Shown: positions 22,382 to 33,292 of the stretch, piece after piece
Position numbering within the stretch: the stretch's first letter is position 1
Layout: every line of letters begins with the position of its first letter
Assembly (NCBI GenBank): GCA_022385755.1
Contig: MU278366.1
Coordinates: 475,673-539,672, forward strand
From: Trametopsis cervina
Lineage: Eukaryota; Basidiomycota; Agaricomycetes; Polyporales; Irpicaceae
Direction: 5' to 3'
Length of the DNA stretch: 64,000 nucleotides
Program-made: the position numbers and the translations under genes
The notes under the pieces: model-generated
Database searches by the model: none
What the model was told of the DNA's origin: nothing
Seen by the model: only the letters and a program-made list of their open reading frames with translations

Positions 22382-23262
22382 TCAAATCAAATGTGAGTAG
22401 TGCCCTGGAAGACCCAGTCGACACTTTTCGCAGTCGGATCGAGGTCCCATCGTATATCGTTGTTTCTTGGGAGGCGACATGGGCAGAGCAATTTGTTGGG
22501 GCCGGACGTCTACATGCGAGAATAGAGGCGTGGGGATCGACGATGCAGAATATGGATGCTCGCGGGTATTGAATGGCTGGGATATCGGGATATATGAGGG
22601 TGACAGTCGATCTGGAGCGAACTGGTGCGGTGCAGTCAAGCTATGCATGTCTAACGGATTTGATGAGGATTGCGGATTTGACATGGCGTCTTGCGTAGAA
22701 TTAGGATGATACTGGTCGGACATAGGCTCATCCTGATCAAGCCTCTATGTACACCAATCGAACGTCAACGAATGCACATAAATACCATACAAAGGAGCTC
22801 ACCATGCTATCATCGCGGCCGTCCCGCCTTTCAGCCACATCCTCCGCGATCACAGGGGCGGTCCTGTCCTTGTCAATACTCAGTCCTTGCGTCTTCGACA
22901 GCCAGTCTTCTGGCAGCTGGCCCTGCACCAGCGGCGAAGGAGGAGCCATAGCACCACCGGGTGTGTCCAAGGGAGACTCAAACGAGTTCGTCACGCCACC
23001 CAGTGTAAGGCGTTTCTATAATCGCAGAAAATTGCAGAAAAAAACAAAGAGTGTTCGGTCGGTCTAGCCATGAATGAAATCTGCTCGCGCGTTGTAGAGA
23101 AACGCGTACATTGGGTCTGTCATACGGACTGGGCGACGTCGGTGAGCGCTGCCGTTTGTTGGTGCTCTCCGCAGAGCGCAATATTCGGAATGCAGCTGTT
23201 CGCGTGTCGATGTCCATGGCAGCTGGCATGGCAATACACTGCTCGTTTCGTGTCGAGGCCAT
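22382..23262 (-). CDS. Proline-rich protein with C-terminal Cys/His knuckle
   Basis: Three exons on the minus strand, complement(join(22382..22732,22803..23015,23110..23262)), give 238 residues. All junctions are phase 0 with GTGAGC/GTACGC donors. The N-terminus contains a basic KRQRSP segment that could be a nuclear localisation signal. The middle is Pro/Ser/Gln-rich and probably disordered. The last ~25 residues are the most conserved-looking part (GPRSDCEKCRLGLPGHYSH), with spacing Cys-X2-Cys-X6-Gly-His resembling half of a zinc site. I believe similar tails occur in other mushroom proteins of unknown function, but I cannot name a family. A TATAAA on the minus strand lies about 65 bp upstream of the ATG. 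An in-frame ATG at residue 16 is an alternative start. Confidence 0.65.
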
Positions 23263-23594
23263 GGACTGGATTGTGAGTGGTGGTCAGAAGCGAGGAACAT
23301 GCGAGGCCGCCCATGGACTCAAATTTATAGGTGGCTGGGGAAACATGACCTGGACAAACGGATTCTCGGCCACATACACGTTTAGCCGCCGGCATGGATC
23401 TAGTCGCTCAATGAGACAAACACGCGAAAGTTTCAAGCGGGAAACAATGAGTGGGATTCATCCTTCTAAACGTACAGCTAGTTCTACAACAACATTTTCT
23501 ACATCTACAACTATGTAGTACACATCCAAGAGAGCACGAGCGACGCCCAACAAGCAGCAAGTTTCTACCTTAGGGTCCAAGAAAGCACGAGCAC
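23263..23594. other. Spacer between the Cys/His-tail gene and trehalose phosphorylase
   Basis: Contains the promoter of the gene ending at 22382 (TATA near 23325-23332, minus strand) and the 3' flank of the trehalose phosphorylase gene. Nothing else is seen. Confidence 0.5.
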
Positions 23595-26330
23595 CTACGC
23601 CTGCACATTGAGGCCTGCACGAGGCAACCTAGGCTCGCCAGGCTGATACGGCTCGCCGCACTCAGCCCTCATGAGATCGTTGAGCCAAGCACCCTTGGGC
23701 TGCAGCTTGACACCGCGCGAGACGTACATCACGGCGAGGTACATCCACGCAGCGCCGTTACCGACGGTGCCGACCTCGTCGGAGACGTGGGTCCTGGCGT
23801 ACTCGCACATGTCATCATACAGGTCCTCGTCGGTGTGGAGGTCGAACATGTACTTCGCGACGGCGTCGTTGTCGCCGACATCGCAGAGGTAGCCGCTCTT
23901 GCCGTGCTCGATCTGGAGGGGGATACCACCAGTGCGGGAGGCAATGACGGGCTTGCCAGCGTGCAGCGCCTCGGAGACCTTCACTTCGAAGCCCTCACGA
24001 GTGGAGAGCTGCAAGGCGAACTTGGAGTTGGCCATCAAAGCGTTCAGCACTGAAAGGCGTGGTCAGCTACTTTGATTCGAAACTCGGCAACAATACCACC
24101 ACTTACATTGATCGCTGGGTGGGCACCTCATGTAGACGATGTCTTTGGCATACTGGGCGTACTTTCCATTGACGAGACCAGCAACTTGGTCGTAGATGAT
24201 ACTCGCATCGGGGTCGTCGACAGCGCCGTGACCACAGATGAGTAATTGTGGGATTTCCTCAGGTGTGAGGCCCTTCTTCTCGAGAAGGACTCGGAACTTC
24301 GCGTAGGACTCGAGGACGTTAGGGATACCCTTCGAAGGATCGAACCGAGCGATTTGGACGATGTACTCCCGGACGGGCCATGCGAGCTCGGTCATCTTCT
24401 CCTTGACACAAAGGCTGCGGAACTCGCCCATGTAGTACTGGGAGTCCCATGTGGACATCTCCTTGTTGAGGCCATCGAGCCTACACGATACAGCGTGTGA
24501 AACGAAGTGCACGAAATGATAGACGTGGAAACATACCAGTCCGTGGCAGCGCCAAGGAGGGTGAGCTTCTCACCAGGAACATCGCTTGGGACAAACTTAT
24601 TGACCGGGTGACTAATGAATAAGTCGGCGTGCTGGATGTTGTTCCAGAGGTATTGCCAGACCTCCTCTTGGGGTGAACCTTTCTGGTGCACGAGGTCACT
24701 GCGAATCTCGATGTGTGAACGGTAGATGATAGGCAGGTCCGGTCGGACTTTCTTGATGAGGGGAATTAGGCCGGGCATTTGGGGGTCATCTGCGCAGAGT
24801 CAAAGAGTCAATCAAAGTGGCGCGTCACAGAAGCGTAAATAGCGCACCGATGAAGGCGATGTCGACACCGCCGGGGGCGAGTGGGCCGCCTTCGGCCGTC
24901 CATCGCAAACCGTTCTTGAGGATCCAGGCATCAAAGTTATCTTTTTGGTCCTTGGTCAGGCGGAGGCTCGGATCCGCAACACCTTGGAGTATATTGTGGT
25001 TGTTCTTGGTGGTCCGGAAGACCGAAGGCGAAGGGTTGGGGACATACCTATGACAGCAGGTTAGAAAAGGTGTCCATTCTTTCTCAGGGGCATGGGGCGG
25101 ATCCACATTGACTCGTACGGCATGCCTAGAATTTGTACTCACCATGCACAATCGACATCCAGGGCGTTGAAGAATCGGATGAGCGCGTGACGCATCTGAC
25201 ATGGAAAAGGCGCGGTCAGCGTCCTGCCAGTTATCTTACGACAGATCTGTGGAAAGATAACTCACCAATGCCACACCACCTGAGAACGCCAATTAAATCG
25301 CGCCAATGAACAGTCCGTTAGCGATCAATCCCCGCAATGTCGAAAAATGCGGGGTCTACCCCGCACTCACCTCCTTGGGGGGTGGAGGAGAAGAACCCCA
25401 TCTTGATCTTCTTCTCGCGGAGCTCATCTGCCAACTTGTTGACGGCATTCCAGGTCCCTTTGCCCACGGTTTTCCTGAACTCATTTAGATCATCTATAAG
25501 ATGGATCTTGCCGCCGGCATCCACTGCGACTTGGTTGCGAGCCGCGATGGTGAGACGAGGGTTGTTCCCAGGACCAAAGTACATGAGGCACTTGCGTGCG
25601 GCAGAGTCGGCCTGCTCATCGACCGTGCGGGGGATGGGAAGCTTCTGACCCACGCCAGATGTCAATTTGCTGCTGTCTTGCAGGTGAGCCGCGTCAACGA
25701 AAACCGTGGGTGTATCAGCGCCAGAAGGGACGTAGGAGCCGGTGGTGGAGGAGATACGGTGCTTGATGTTGGGCCGGGTAATAGAATCAGTGTGGAATGG
25801 TTTGATGTTGAAAACAATGGGGACGATGTCAAGCTCGAGCCAGAGGCGAGTGCACAGGTTCGGGGCCTACAGGAACACGCTGAGCTAAACGTCAGATTGC
25901 AGGCCGTGTACACGCACCTCCTTCAAGAGACTAAGAGTAACACCTGCACCAAGGAACTTGGAGAGATGCTCAGAGGCAAACTTGCGGAGGGTCGAAATGA
26001 CGTGCTTCTCGATAGCCTCTGCCTGAGAGTCGGGCTCAGTAGCATCGTAGGGAACAAGTGCAGACGCGAAGTCGGTGTTGTAGACCGAATCGTGAATGGA
26101 GATCGCGACTTCGAAGGAGGACCCGTTGTTGACGACAGTACCCGCGATACCAGCCCACATTGGCTATGAAAGAGATGTGAGCTGCAGTGTGTAGCATAGT
26201 TGGAGACGATGAGACATACCGTGAGGCTAGCGTAGCCTGTCACATTGGGCCTCTTCGCAGAGACAACGCTGGAGAGCCTGCGACGAAGGGCCTCTGAGCC
26301 TTGAGATTGAAATTGGTGAGGGGGAGCCAT
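23595..26330 (-). CDS. Trehalose phosphorylase (retaining, GT4 family)
   Basis: Nine exons on the minus strand, complement(join(23595..24049,24107..24480,24537..24789,24848..25047,25143..25195,25266..25279,25371..25866,25918..26163,26220..26330)), give 733 residues, the size of the Grifola/Pleurotus enzyme. The enzyme reversibly splits trehalose with phosphate into alpha-glucose 1-phosphate and glucose (EC 2.4.1.231) in the cytosol. The C-terminal GT-B half is clear: RFDPSKGIPNVLESY, LICGHGAVDDPD, and the nucleotide/phosphate-binding stretch REGFEVKVSEALHAGKPVIA with TGGIPLQ. The N-terminal region (IYRSHIEIRSDLV, WNNIQHADLFISHPV) matches the same family. Exon 4 (counting from the 5' end) has only 14 nt. 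The gene is intact and all introns are GT-AG. A TATATAAA box sits about 45 bp upstream of the ATG. Confidence 0.96.
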
Positions 26331-27818
26331 GGTGGAAGCGAGCAGTGGGGGATGAGTGGTGGATGCGATAAGGTTTATATAACTGCTGGGCGCCCTGCGA
26401 CGACCGTGTTTGGGAATGCTGGAAACTGGAGAAAAGATCTTCTGCGCGTGTGGACCGTGAGTCGAGCTGGGTGTGGCAACAGTCAGGACAGCCAGGGCCA
26501 GGTTGAGCACTTCCCGGCCTAAGACAGGCGCTAGACTGCGTGCAGAGACATAGGTCATCTCACGTGCGCTCCACGAGGCTGGGCGAGAACCGCACCACCT
26601 GGACCACATCTGCTCACCGTTCGTGCCGCGGCTTGAATATCCCCCTCAGAGCCCACTTTTGATCCCGCCCACGCCTGCTACCTCGTCCAGCTGCAGCAGA
26701 GCAGATGCAGAGTTCAGCACTCTCGTAATCGTCACCTCAGACAGTCGTCCCACAGACTCATTCTGGGTACAAAGACACGTCAAGGTAGTGTCAGAAGATC
26801 CCCCTTCTCTGTGCGTCTGATGGTGGAATCAGCACCTTGGAGCCTGCACAGATGAGGATGAGATTAGTGCGCTGCAGACGATCGTGAGATTATGTCACAC
26901 TCTCACCCTCCCGGTCGCGGCAAACAAACGCTGCAGAACGGCGAACGGATGAACCTGATGCGAGAACCACACGCACGTCTGAGGGTACGAATAGTTCTTC
27001 TGTAGGCGGGTATATGCGGGCATAACGTGCATGAATTCCAATATATTCGCACAATCACTGCGCTACAGCACGTACCAGATGTATCCGTGTGAGAATGCAA
27101 GCTGGTAGCAAAATACTTGGGGTAGTCGGAACAATGGCATTGTCGGCCTTCAAAAGCAATAACAGCAGATGCACATCGTGTCCTGTAAGAAATGGATTCA
27201 TGACAGCACGACGGACGTGTCGAGAATCCGTACGTACTAGCTCTCCTCGTGCACAGGGGCAAGTGCCAACCAGGTAGTGGTCTAATAGCATAAGTGAGAC
27301 GGGTGCTGCTGCGTGGCGGCCTCGAGGCTCGTAGTCTGGTCTCGAGACCAGCTTCAGAGGGCCTTAAGCGGCGAGAGAAAAATCAAGAGCAGTGCCTATT
27401 CATATCCAACATACGTTTCTTGGGGAACGAGTGCATGGAGTGTATTCAAGGGTTATCTGGGGCTCGATGGGAGAGTCCAATATGCAGGTGCAGAGAAAGG
27501 GAGAGAACGCACAACACTCTGCATTTCGCGATGTCCTCGCGTTGTCACGTCGCGCGCATGTCACAAGTTATGTCACATGGCGTCACATGCCGACAAACAT
27601 TAATCTTATCACGCCCACGCTGAGCACGTCGTTCGAGGCCGACCGCGTCGAGTATATCTCATCTCTAGACAAACACTAGGTCTTCGGGCATAACCTCGTG
27701 CAGACCGCACTGCGTTCATAGAACTGACGGTCAAGCGGGCCACCCGTATGTCACAGAGCAGAGTCATCCTCCGCAAAGCCTCAACCATTCTAACAGCCAA
27801 CCCGACCATCCGCGGAAC
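26331..27818. other. 1.5 kb spacer between trehalose phosphorylase and SEN34 (divergent)
   Basis: Promoter space for two divergent genes. Open frames here are short and domain-free. At 27544-27591 the core GTCAC recurs four times (GTCACGT, GTCACAA and two GTCACAT), a cluster that could be a protein-binding region upstream of SEN34. Confidence 0.45.
26374..26381 (-). promoter_or_regulatory. TATA box of trehalose phosphorylase
   Basis: TATATAAA on the minus strand, about 45 bp 5' of the ATG at 26330. This implies a short leader. Confidence 0.6.
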
Positions 27819-28948
27819 ATGACCGCAGTACGCAAGATACCGTTGCGAGTTTCTAATCAGCGGGCATATGTTTGGGACCTCGAAGGTACGCCGGAGCATC
27901 AACTGTGCTCCGTCCATACCAAGCTCACTCATGTATCAAGCATAGACCTGGCCGAGCTTCGCGCCCAATATCATATATGCGGTGTGTTAGCCGGGACACT
28001 CCCCCATCTGTCTCAGCAAAATGTGTTTCTGGGCGTACCACTAGTGTTAATGCCGGAGGAGGTTGTTTTTCTAGTGCAAAGGGGTGAGTACCTGCTTTCC
28101 TTCTCGACGTGTTTTTGCTAAAGGCTCGGATTCGATGCACCAGAAGTGGCAATCTTGGTAGATGACCCCGCAGCGCATAAGGCCCCTGCTCCTGCACAGC
28201 TAGAAGCGTGGAAGACCGAGCGAGCGGCAGATATTCATGCCCAAATCGCCGCTGTGGAGGCCAAAGAGGCGGCCGGCCTGAAAGCTGCAAAATCCATGAG
28301 CGAGGACGCCATTCGCAAGAGGAAGGAGCGTGAAGAAAAGCGGGCAGCAGCGGCGCGCGCAAAAGCTATAGCAGAAGGCGGCGAAGATGTCTTCGTACTT
28401 TCTCCAGAAACACCCACTTCCCTTGCCACCCAGTCAAGTAGCCGGCCAGCCACGCCTATCATCGGCTCAAATCCAACGAATGCGACATGGACAGTCACCG
28501 TGCCAGCGAGCTCCTCCGAGCTGGCGTGGTATTCCAGCACAGGAGCTACGTACGACACCATTGAAGACGCCCGGGCAGCCGGAGTTTGGTCCTATCCCGC
28601 GACACTCCTAGAGCGAGCAAGATGTGGTGTGTTCCGTGATTTGTGGGAGAAGGGACATTATATGGGAGGCGGAATACGCTTCGGCGCCGATTTCCTCGTC
28701 TACCCCGGTATGTATCTCCCATGTCCCTCTCACAATTGCTCACCTGCCGTTCAGGGGATCCACTACGATATCATTCGCATTTCGCTGCCAGCGTCATCGA
28801 GTCACCTATCGCCAGTCTGAGACCCATGGAAATAGTGGCACACGGGCGTTTGGGCACAGCAACGAAGAAAGCACATCTACTCTGTGGTTGGGATGATGAA
28901 AAGCAGGAGGTATCATACTTCTCCATTGAGTGGGCCGGCTTTGGTTGA
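27819..28948 (+). CDS. SEN34: tRNA-splicing endonuclease subunit Sen34
   Basis: Four exons, join(27819..27885,27946..28083,28144..28707,28755..28948), give 320 residues. This is one of the two catalytic subunits of the heterotetrameric endonuclease that excises tRNA introns; Sen34 cuts the 3' splice site. The N-terminal domain is followed by a long Glu/Lys/Arg-rich helix, and the C-terminal nuclease domain contains FLVYPGDPLRYHSHF. By spacing with the human protein, the catalytic triad would be Tyr255, His263 and Lys294 (in ATKKAHLL). The second exon was fixed by phase and by the hydrophobic run LMPEEVVFLV. The enzyme would act on transcripts such as the tRNA-Leu encoded at 617-712. Confidence 0.94.
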
Positions 28949-29083
28949 GTGTACATATTATGTATGTATGAATATGCAAGATGAGATGTTACATGGAGGT
29001 ATTGAAAAATGCTGGTGGTATAGCAATAACAGGTGACTTGTGTGTATAACGCTCGAATACCCCAGTCTAATTCGGTGCGTAAA

Positions 29084-30524
29084 TCAGTCAAGCTTCTTCC
29101 TCCCTCCGGTCCGAGTACCTCTGCTGACTCTGATCCTTGTGCCAGCTTGGGGAGCAGGTTTCCTCGGCTCGGCAGTAGGCCCCTCGCCTTCCTCAACGCT
29201 CTCTACGCTGTCACTCAAAGCACGCCTGTGTCCGAGCGTTGGAGGGGCCGGGCGAGGTCCTCCTAGTAAACTAACAAAGCTAATAACGCCGATAACCCTG
29301 TCGTTCAGCCAGACGACGACTGAGAACACAGGGATACGGATGGGAATGAAAGGCGAAGGATGTCGAATAGTATCTTCTATTCCGGCGGGGTTGTACGGAT
29401 CCACCGGAATCGGACGCGCGTGCATGGCCATGATTATGTACTGCTCGCGCACACTCATGAACACCGGAAATGAAAAGACGTGAGAACGGACGAACCGCAG
29501 GGTACACTAGGGCAAATACGGCTGCGTTCGCGAGCGTGCTTCCCCACATGCAAAGCGCTGTTGATGGCAGCCCTGATATCACGCGGAAATCAGGGTCGTG
29601 GTGTTCAACATACACGGTTGGACGCACCAAATGTGAGGAAGTACGCCCAGCGCTCTTCGAGTAGTCGAAGACGACGTGACAGCGAGTAGCCACGTGCGAT
29701 CCAGGTGAACCTAACGGTACTATTAGTGCAGCCCGCAGAGCAAGTCTACGAACAGATACTCACTCAAAACAGTAGAATCTGCGAGCGAATGCCGATCTCA
29801 CCAACGCTGTGACCGTAGAGGCGACAAAGAACTCACGAGTCAATCCAGCACATGAAGACGAATCCGACGGATGGGCCGACGAGAGGGACATATTGCAGAG
29901 CAAATGAGATGACGACGGCGGTGCAGATCATGATGACCCGGTACGCAGATGTCGCGATCGAGTTGAGAATACCGCTGTACGTTGCAGGTGGTTCCGCACG
30001 AGCACCATGCTGGAGGGTGAATGTACGATTGGCGAGTTGGCTGCACCACGAGCTCTGTGTAAATATGAGACTGGCACAAGGCGGTGAGAGTTGAGCGGCG
30101 CACGTACATTCAGGTATAACGAAGCACCCATGATTGGGAACAGCCACAGGACTTGATAAACCCATCCGACGTTGCGCCTCAGCCAGTGCGGGTGTTCGTG
30201 TGTTAGAGGAAAAAGGAGAAGGTCGAAGAAATAGATGGATGTTAACGAGACGAGGTTGAGTAGTAACGACTTGAAGATGTTGGACCGTACTTGCGCGTCG
30301 CTGTAAACTATTCAGTAGCTGTCTTCAAGTCGTCCACCCGATGTCAGAACGTACCTCGCTATAAGGCGCACGACTCTATCCCATCGGAAAGCGTCGACCA
30401 GCCCTTTCCCCGCTGCCTTTAACTGTAGAAGAGCTGTTTCCGGAAAGGATAGAAAAACCGGGTATGCAGACCTTGCTGAGCCATGATGGTGAGAGGGCCT
30501 GGCTGGAAGAGGTGACCTCGACAT
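29084..30524 (-). CDS. EI24-domain membrane protein
   Basis: Seven exons on the minus strand, complement(join(29084..29440,29496..29572,29628..29710,29764..29778,29837..30054,30108..30300,30355..30524)), give 370 residues. The protein has several long hydrophobic segments and EI24 (etoposide-induced 2.4/CysZ-like) hallmarks: IYFFDLLLFP, WLFPIMGASLYLN, FVFMCWIDSFYCFEFTWIARG and later MAMHARPIP. Family members sit in the ER membrane; animal EI24 is linked to autophagy and growth control. Exon 4 is a 15-nt microexon that completes the CWIDSFYCFEF motif. The C-terminal ~50 residues are basic and Pro-rich. The start at 30524 was chosen over an in-frame ATG at 30590 because the shorter form begins close to the conserved region; this is not certain. 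Confidence 0.85.
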
Positions 30525-30972
30525 AGTATGCGTCGGACGACCCCAAACGCGTTTGGTGGCGGGAGTCGTGTAAACGAAGCGCCCATTCACGGGATACTAA
30601 CCTGTCGGATCAATCATCCACGTGACCGTGACGCGACTTAGCGACCTGCATGCTGGAAGGTTGTCTACTTACCCCCAATACATATCCCTCAATGGATGAG
30701 AGCTCGGATATATATGTGTCACCTTGACACATTCATATCAGCTCTTATCCGTTGAGGATTCCTATAAGTGGTAGGAGCCCACCACGGATCAGAGTAGAGG
30801 GCAGTCCGTACTTAAATGTCGGCAGCCTCTTCCAGTCGACCTATAAAGAGTGTCAGCGACCTGATAGCTGACACCTACCTACTTTGCTCCCATACCTTGA
30901 CCATAGCCTTCGATTTCCTTCACTTTTACCTTACACCCACACCCTACTATATCTTATACTCCCCATCCTACT
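30525..30972. other. Divergent promoter region of the EI24 and coiled-coil genes
   Basis: A 448-bp bidirectional spacer. Its main feature is a long imperfect inverted repeat (30684-30759). No coding region is seen. Confidence 0.6.
30684..30759. repeat. Imperfect inverted repeat able to form a ~35-bp hairpin
   Basis: The arm 30684-30721 is the reverse complement of 30725-30759 with about 31 of 35 positions matching and three gap bases. The loop is only about 3 bases. Both arms contain an ATATATG/CATATC-like core. It could be a structured promoter element, a small palindromic mobile-element relic, or a hairpin in a leader transcript. Confidence 0.8.
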
Positions 30973-32195
30973 ATGTCTTACACCATGTTCACCATCCCCA
31001 TCCAGAGGTCGTGTGCGAAAGCTCTCTCAGTATTGCCGGGCGCCCTTGACTGTGTCACGGTAAGTTCTGCCACAGGATCCTTCCCCCTGCCCGTCCCTCA
31101 GCCTGCGAACCCTTGCTAACATCTCCCAACCTGCAGGTGCGCGGAGGCTCAGCCACCCTCGTAGTTCTTTCAATCGCCGCTGGCCTCTACATTCGTTCCC
31201 AGAGAAAAGTGGTAGTGGATGATATCCGGGTCAGATATATGACAACGCTGGAGAATGCTCAAAACGAACTCGAGGAGACTCGCCGCCAACACTACTCAGA
31301 GGTCGAGAATCTCGGCATCGCCAAGACCCAACTCGAACAACAGGCACACGGGCTTCACACCACAATCGCAGAGCTGCAGGCCAGGACTGAGCTCACCACT
31401 GCGGAACGAGCGGCCGTCCAGACAGAACTAGCGAGCTGCAACGCACGCCTTTTCGAGTTTGAGCAGAAATGGAAAGACATCAACTACAAGCTCGAAGAGG
31501 CTAACAGATTAATTGCACAGCTCAGGGCTGAGAAGCGGAACATCCAAGGTGCCCTCAAGCACTTTGGTCGCACGAAAGACGCCTTCACAGAAACCGGTCT
31601 CGCTAGCCGAGACCTTCTACCCATGAAATCCAAGCTGTTCCAGGTGTCAGCAACGTGCGAGATGTACAACGGTCAGAACCAACAGCTTCGTGCGGAATTG
31701 GCAGCCGTCAAGAAAGCGCTGGACGCTAAACTTACCGAGGACGAGGAAGTAGAGGAGCTCAACATCCGAATCAAAGACCTAGAGCAGTCTCTAGAGACCA
31801 CAAGGCGTCTTTACACAGAGGCGATGGCGAATGCGGGCAGCCAAAAGGCCCTCGCTAAGGCGAAGGAGACGTGTAGAAATGCTGTCAACGAGAAGGAACG
31901 CTATGTCGTCAAGCTTGAGTTGGCCGAAACCCAGATTGTCGATCTCAGCTCACAGCTTCAGGACACTACTTCCGATCTTTCGGATCTCAATACCCGCTAC
32001 GCGACCATGGAGAGGGAGAGGGACCAGTACAAGAAGCAAGTCCAACTTCTCTTCGATAATTCCGCCGTACGGGATCCCGTCGAGAGGGCTGCTCTCCTGA
32101 ACAAGGAGAACGCCTTGTCTCTCAGGTGAGTTATAAGGTCTTCCCAGAGTTGATCATACTTCTAACGAGTTCCTCTTTCTACATCTAGCAATTAA
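30973..32195 (+). CDS. Membrane-anchored coiled-coil protein
   Basis: Three exons, join(30973..31059,31137..32125,32189..32195), give 360 residues. Residues about 30-50 form a single hydrophobic segment (SATLVVLSIAAGLYI) followed by basic residues. From residue ~55 to the end the protein is a nearly continuous Glu/Gln/Leu/Ala-rich coiled coil. It therefore looks like an N-terminally anchored tether with a cytosolic rod. The last coding exon is only 7 nt and completes a Ser codon plus Asn and stop. In-frame ATGs at 30973 and 30985 are both possible starts. No specific family is recognised; resemblance to other coiled coils is likely to be compositional. Confidence 0.75.
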
Positions 32196-33292
32196 ATCAT
32201 TCTCGGTCGTTCCGCCCTCGACGACCATCCACCATAAGAGGGCAAGGTTCGGGTCCCGCCATCACCATCATCACTTCATCCATCTTCGTTGCGACATCAT
32301 TACATTGAGGTAGGTTTTCCGGGGAGGGTCGTTCATAGCCTGAACCGGGAGACCACCGGGGAGAGTGGAAGGCAGCAGTGTGCGCGACTGCTGTCTGAGA
32401 CTTGTTGATCCGGCTTCCTCTCGTCGACTTCGGAGCAATTATCGAGAAAACAAAACAAAATCCCACAAAACATCGCTATCGGTTCTGGTTCATTGGTACA
32501 TCGGACTCGGATTGGGCAGAGAGATTGGACTCAAATGTGTTTCGACTCGGATACTGGCTCAGGCGGACGACGGGCACATCATGTTAATGTTGGCTTGGAC
32601 GCTGTCATGGGCTCGAATTGTACTTCGGCGCAGGCGCATGTACCATCCATTTACAGCACTGACCGCGGATTCCGTCCGCATTTCCTCCCCTCTTTCTAGG
32701 CTGGCCGACCGACATCAACACTGCGCGCGAGGACCGATGGCCGACCACTGGAGTGCAACTTTGGTGAGACCGATGGTGGCGGTAGGGCTGCAGGCGAGGA
32801 CGAAGGGGTCATGTCCCTGACGAGCCTGTAGTCTGAACGTCATCTGAGGAATTTAGTTCGTCGCTTCAGAACCATGCTGCTTTCTCTGCTCTTTGTATCA
32901 TCTAGGAACAGCCAGGGTGGTCGTTGGGGTGGGCCCGCCTTGACGATCCGTATAGCATGGTCTGCGTATGTCACTGTGAGTACCTTCGTCTATTCGGACT
33001 TGTCATTAGATAACTTATTTCTACTCAACAGGTCCGGGGTGTTTATGCAAGGTCTCCTGAGGGAGGGCAGCTCTGCTGTCCTGGCGCAGACCTTTACGTG
33101 GTCCTCAGGATAAGTACCTCGCGGCGACAGGCAGTTCTTGTCTGTCGTCGAGAGGGAAACCAACATGCGTCTTAACTTAAGAATGGTAACACTTCTCGCT
33201 TCTCCTTCGTTGTTCAATGTGAATTATGGTGTGATAGTAAGTATATGCGCTATATACATCATGTCTCTATGTAGGGTATAAATGGATGCGGG
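32196..33292. other. Convergent spacer, no supported gene
   Basis: Lies between the 3' ends of the coiled-coil gene (+) and the TFIIB-like gene (-). Open frames up to 151 codons occur on the plus strand (32365-32820), but they have no domain, start context or splice signals that I trust. Confidence 0.5.

Noticed and set aside
25501..26169. 222-codon plus-strand frame
   Set aside because: Lies antisense over trehalose phosphorylase exons and introns and has no domain.
32365..32820. 151-codon plus-strand frame between convergent genes
   Set aside because: No domain, no paralogue, and several overlapping frames of similar length in the same DNA.
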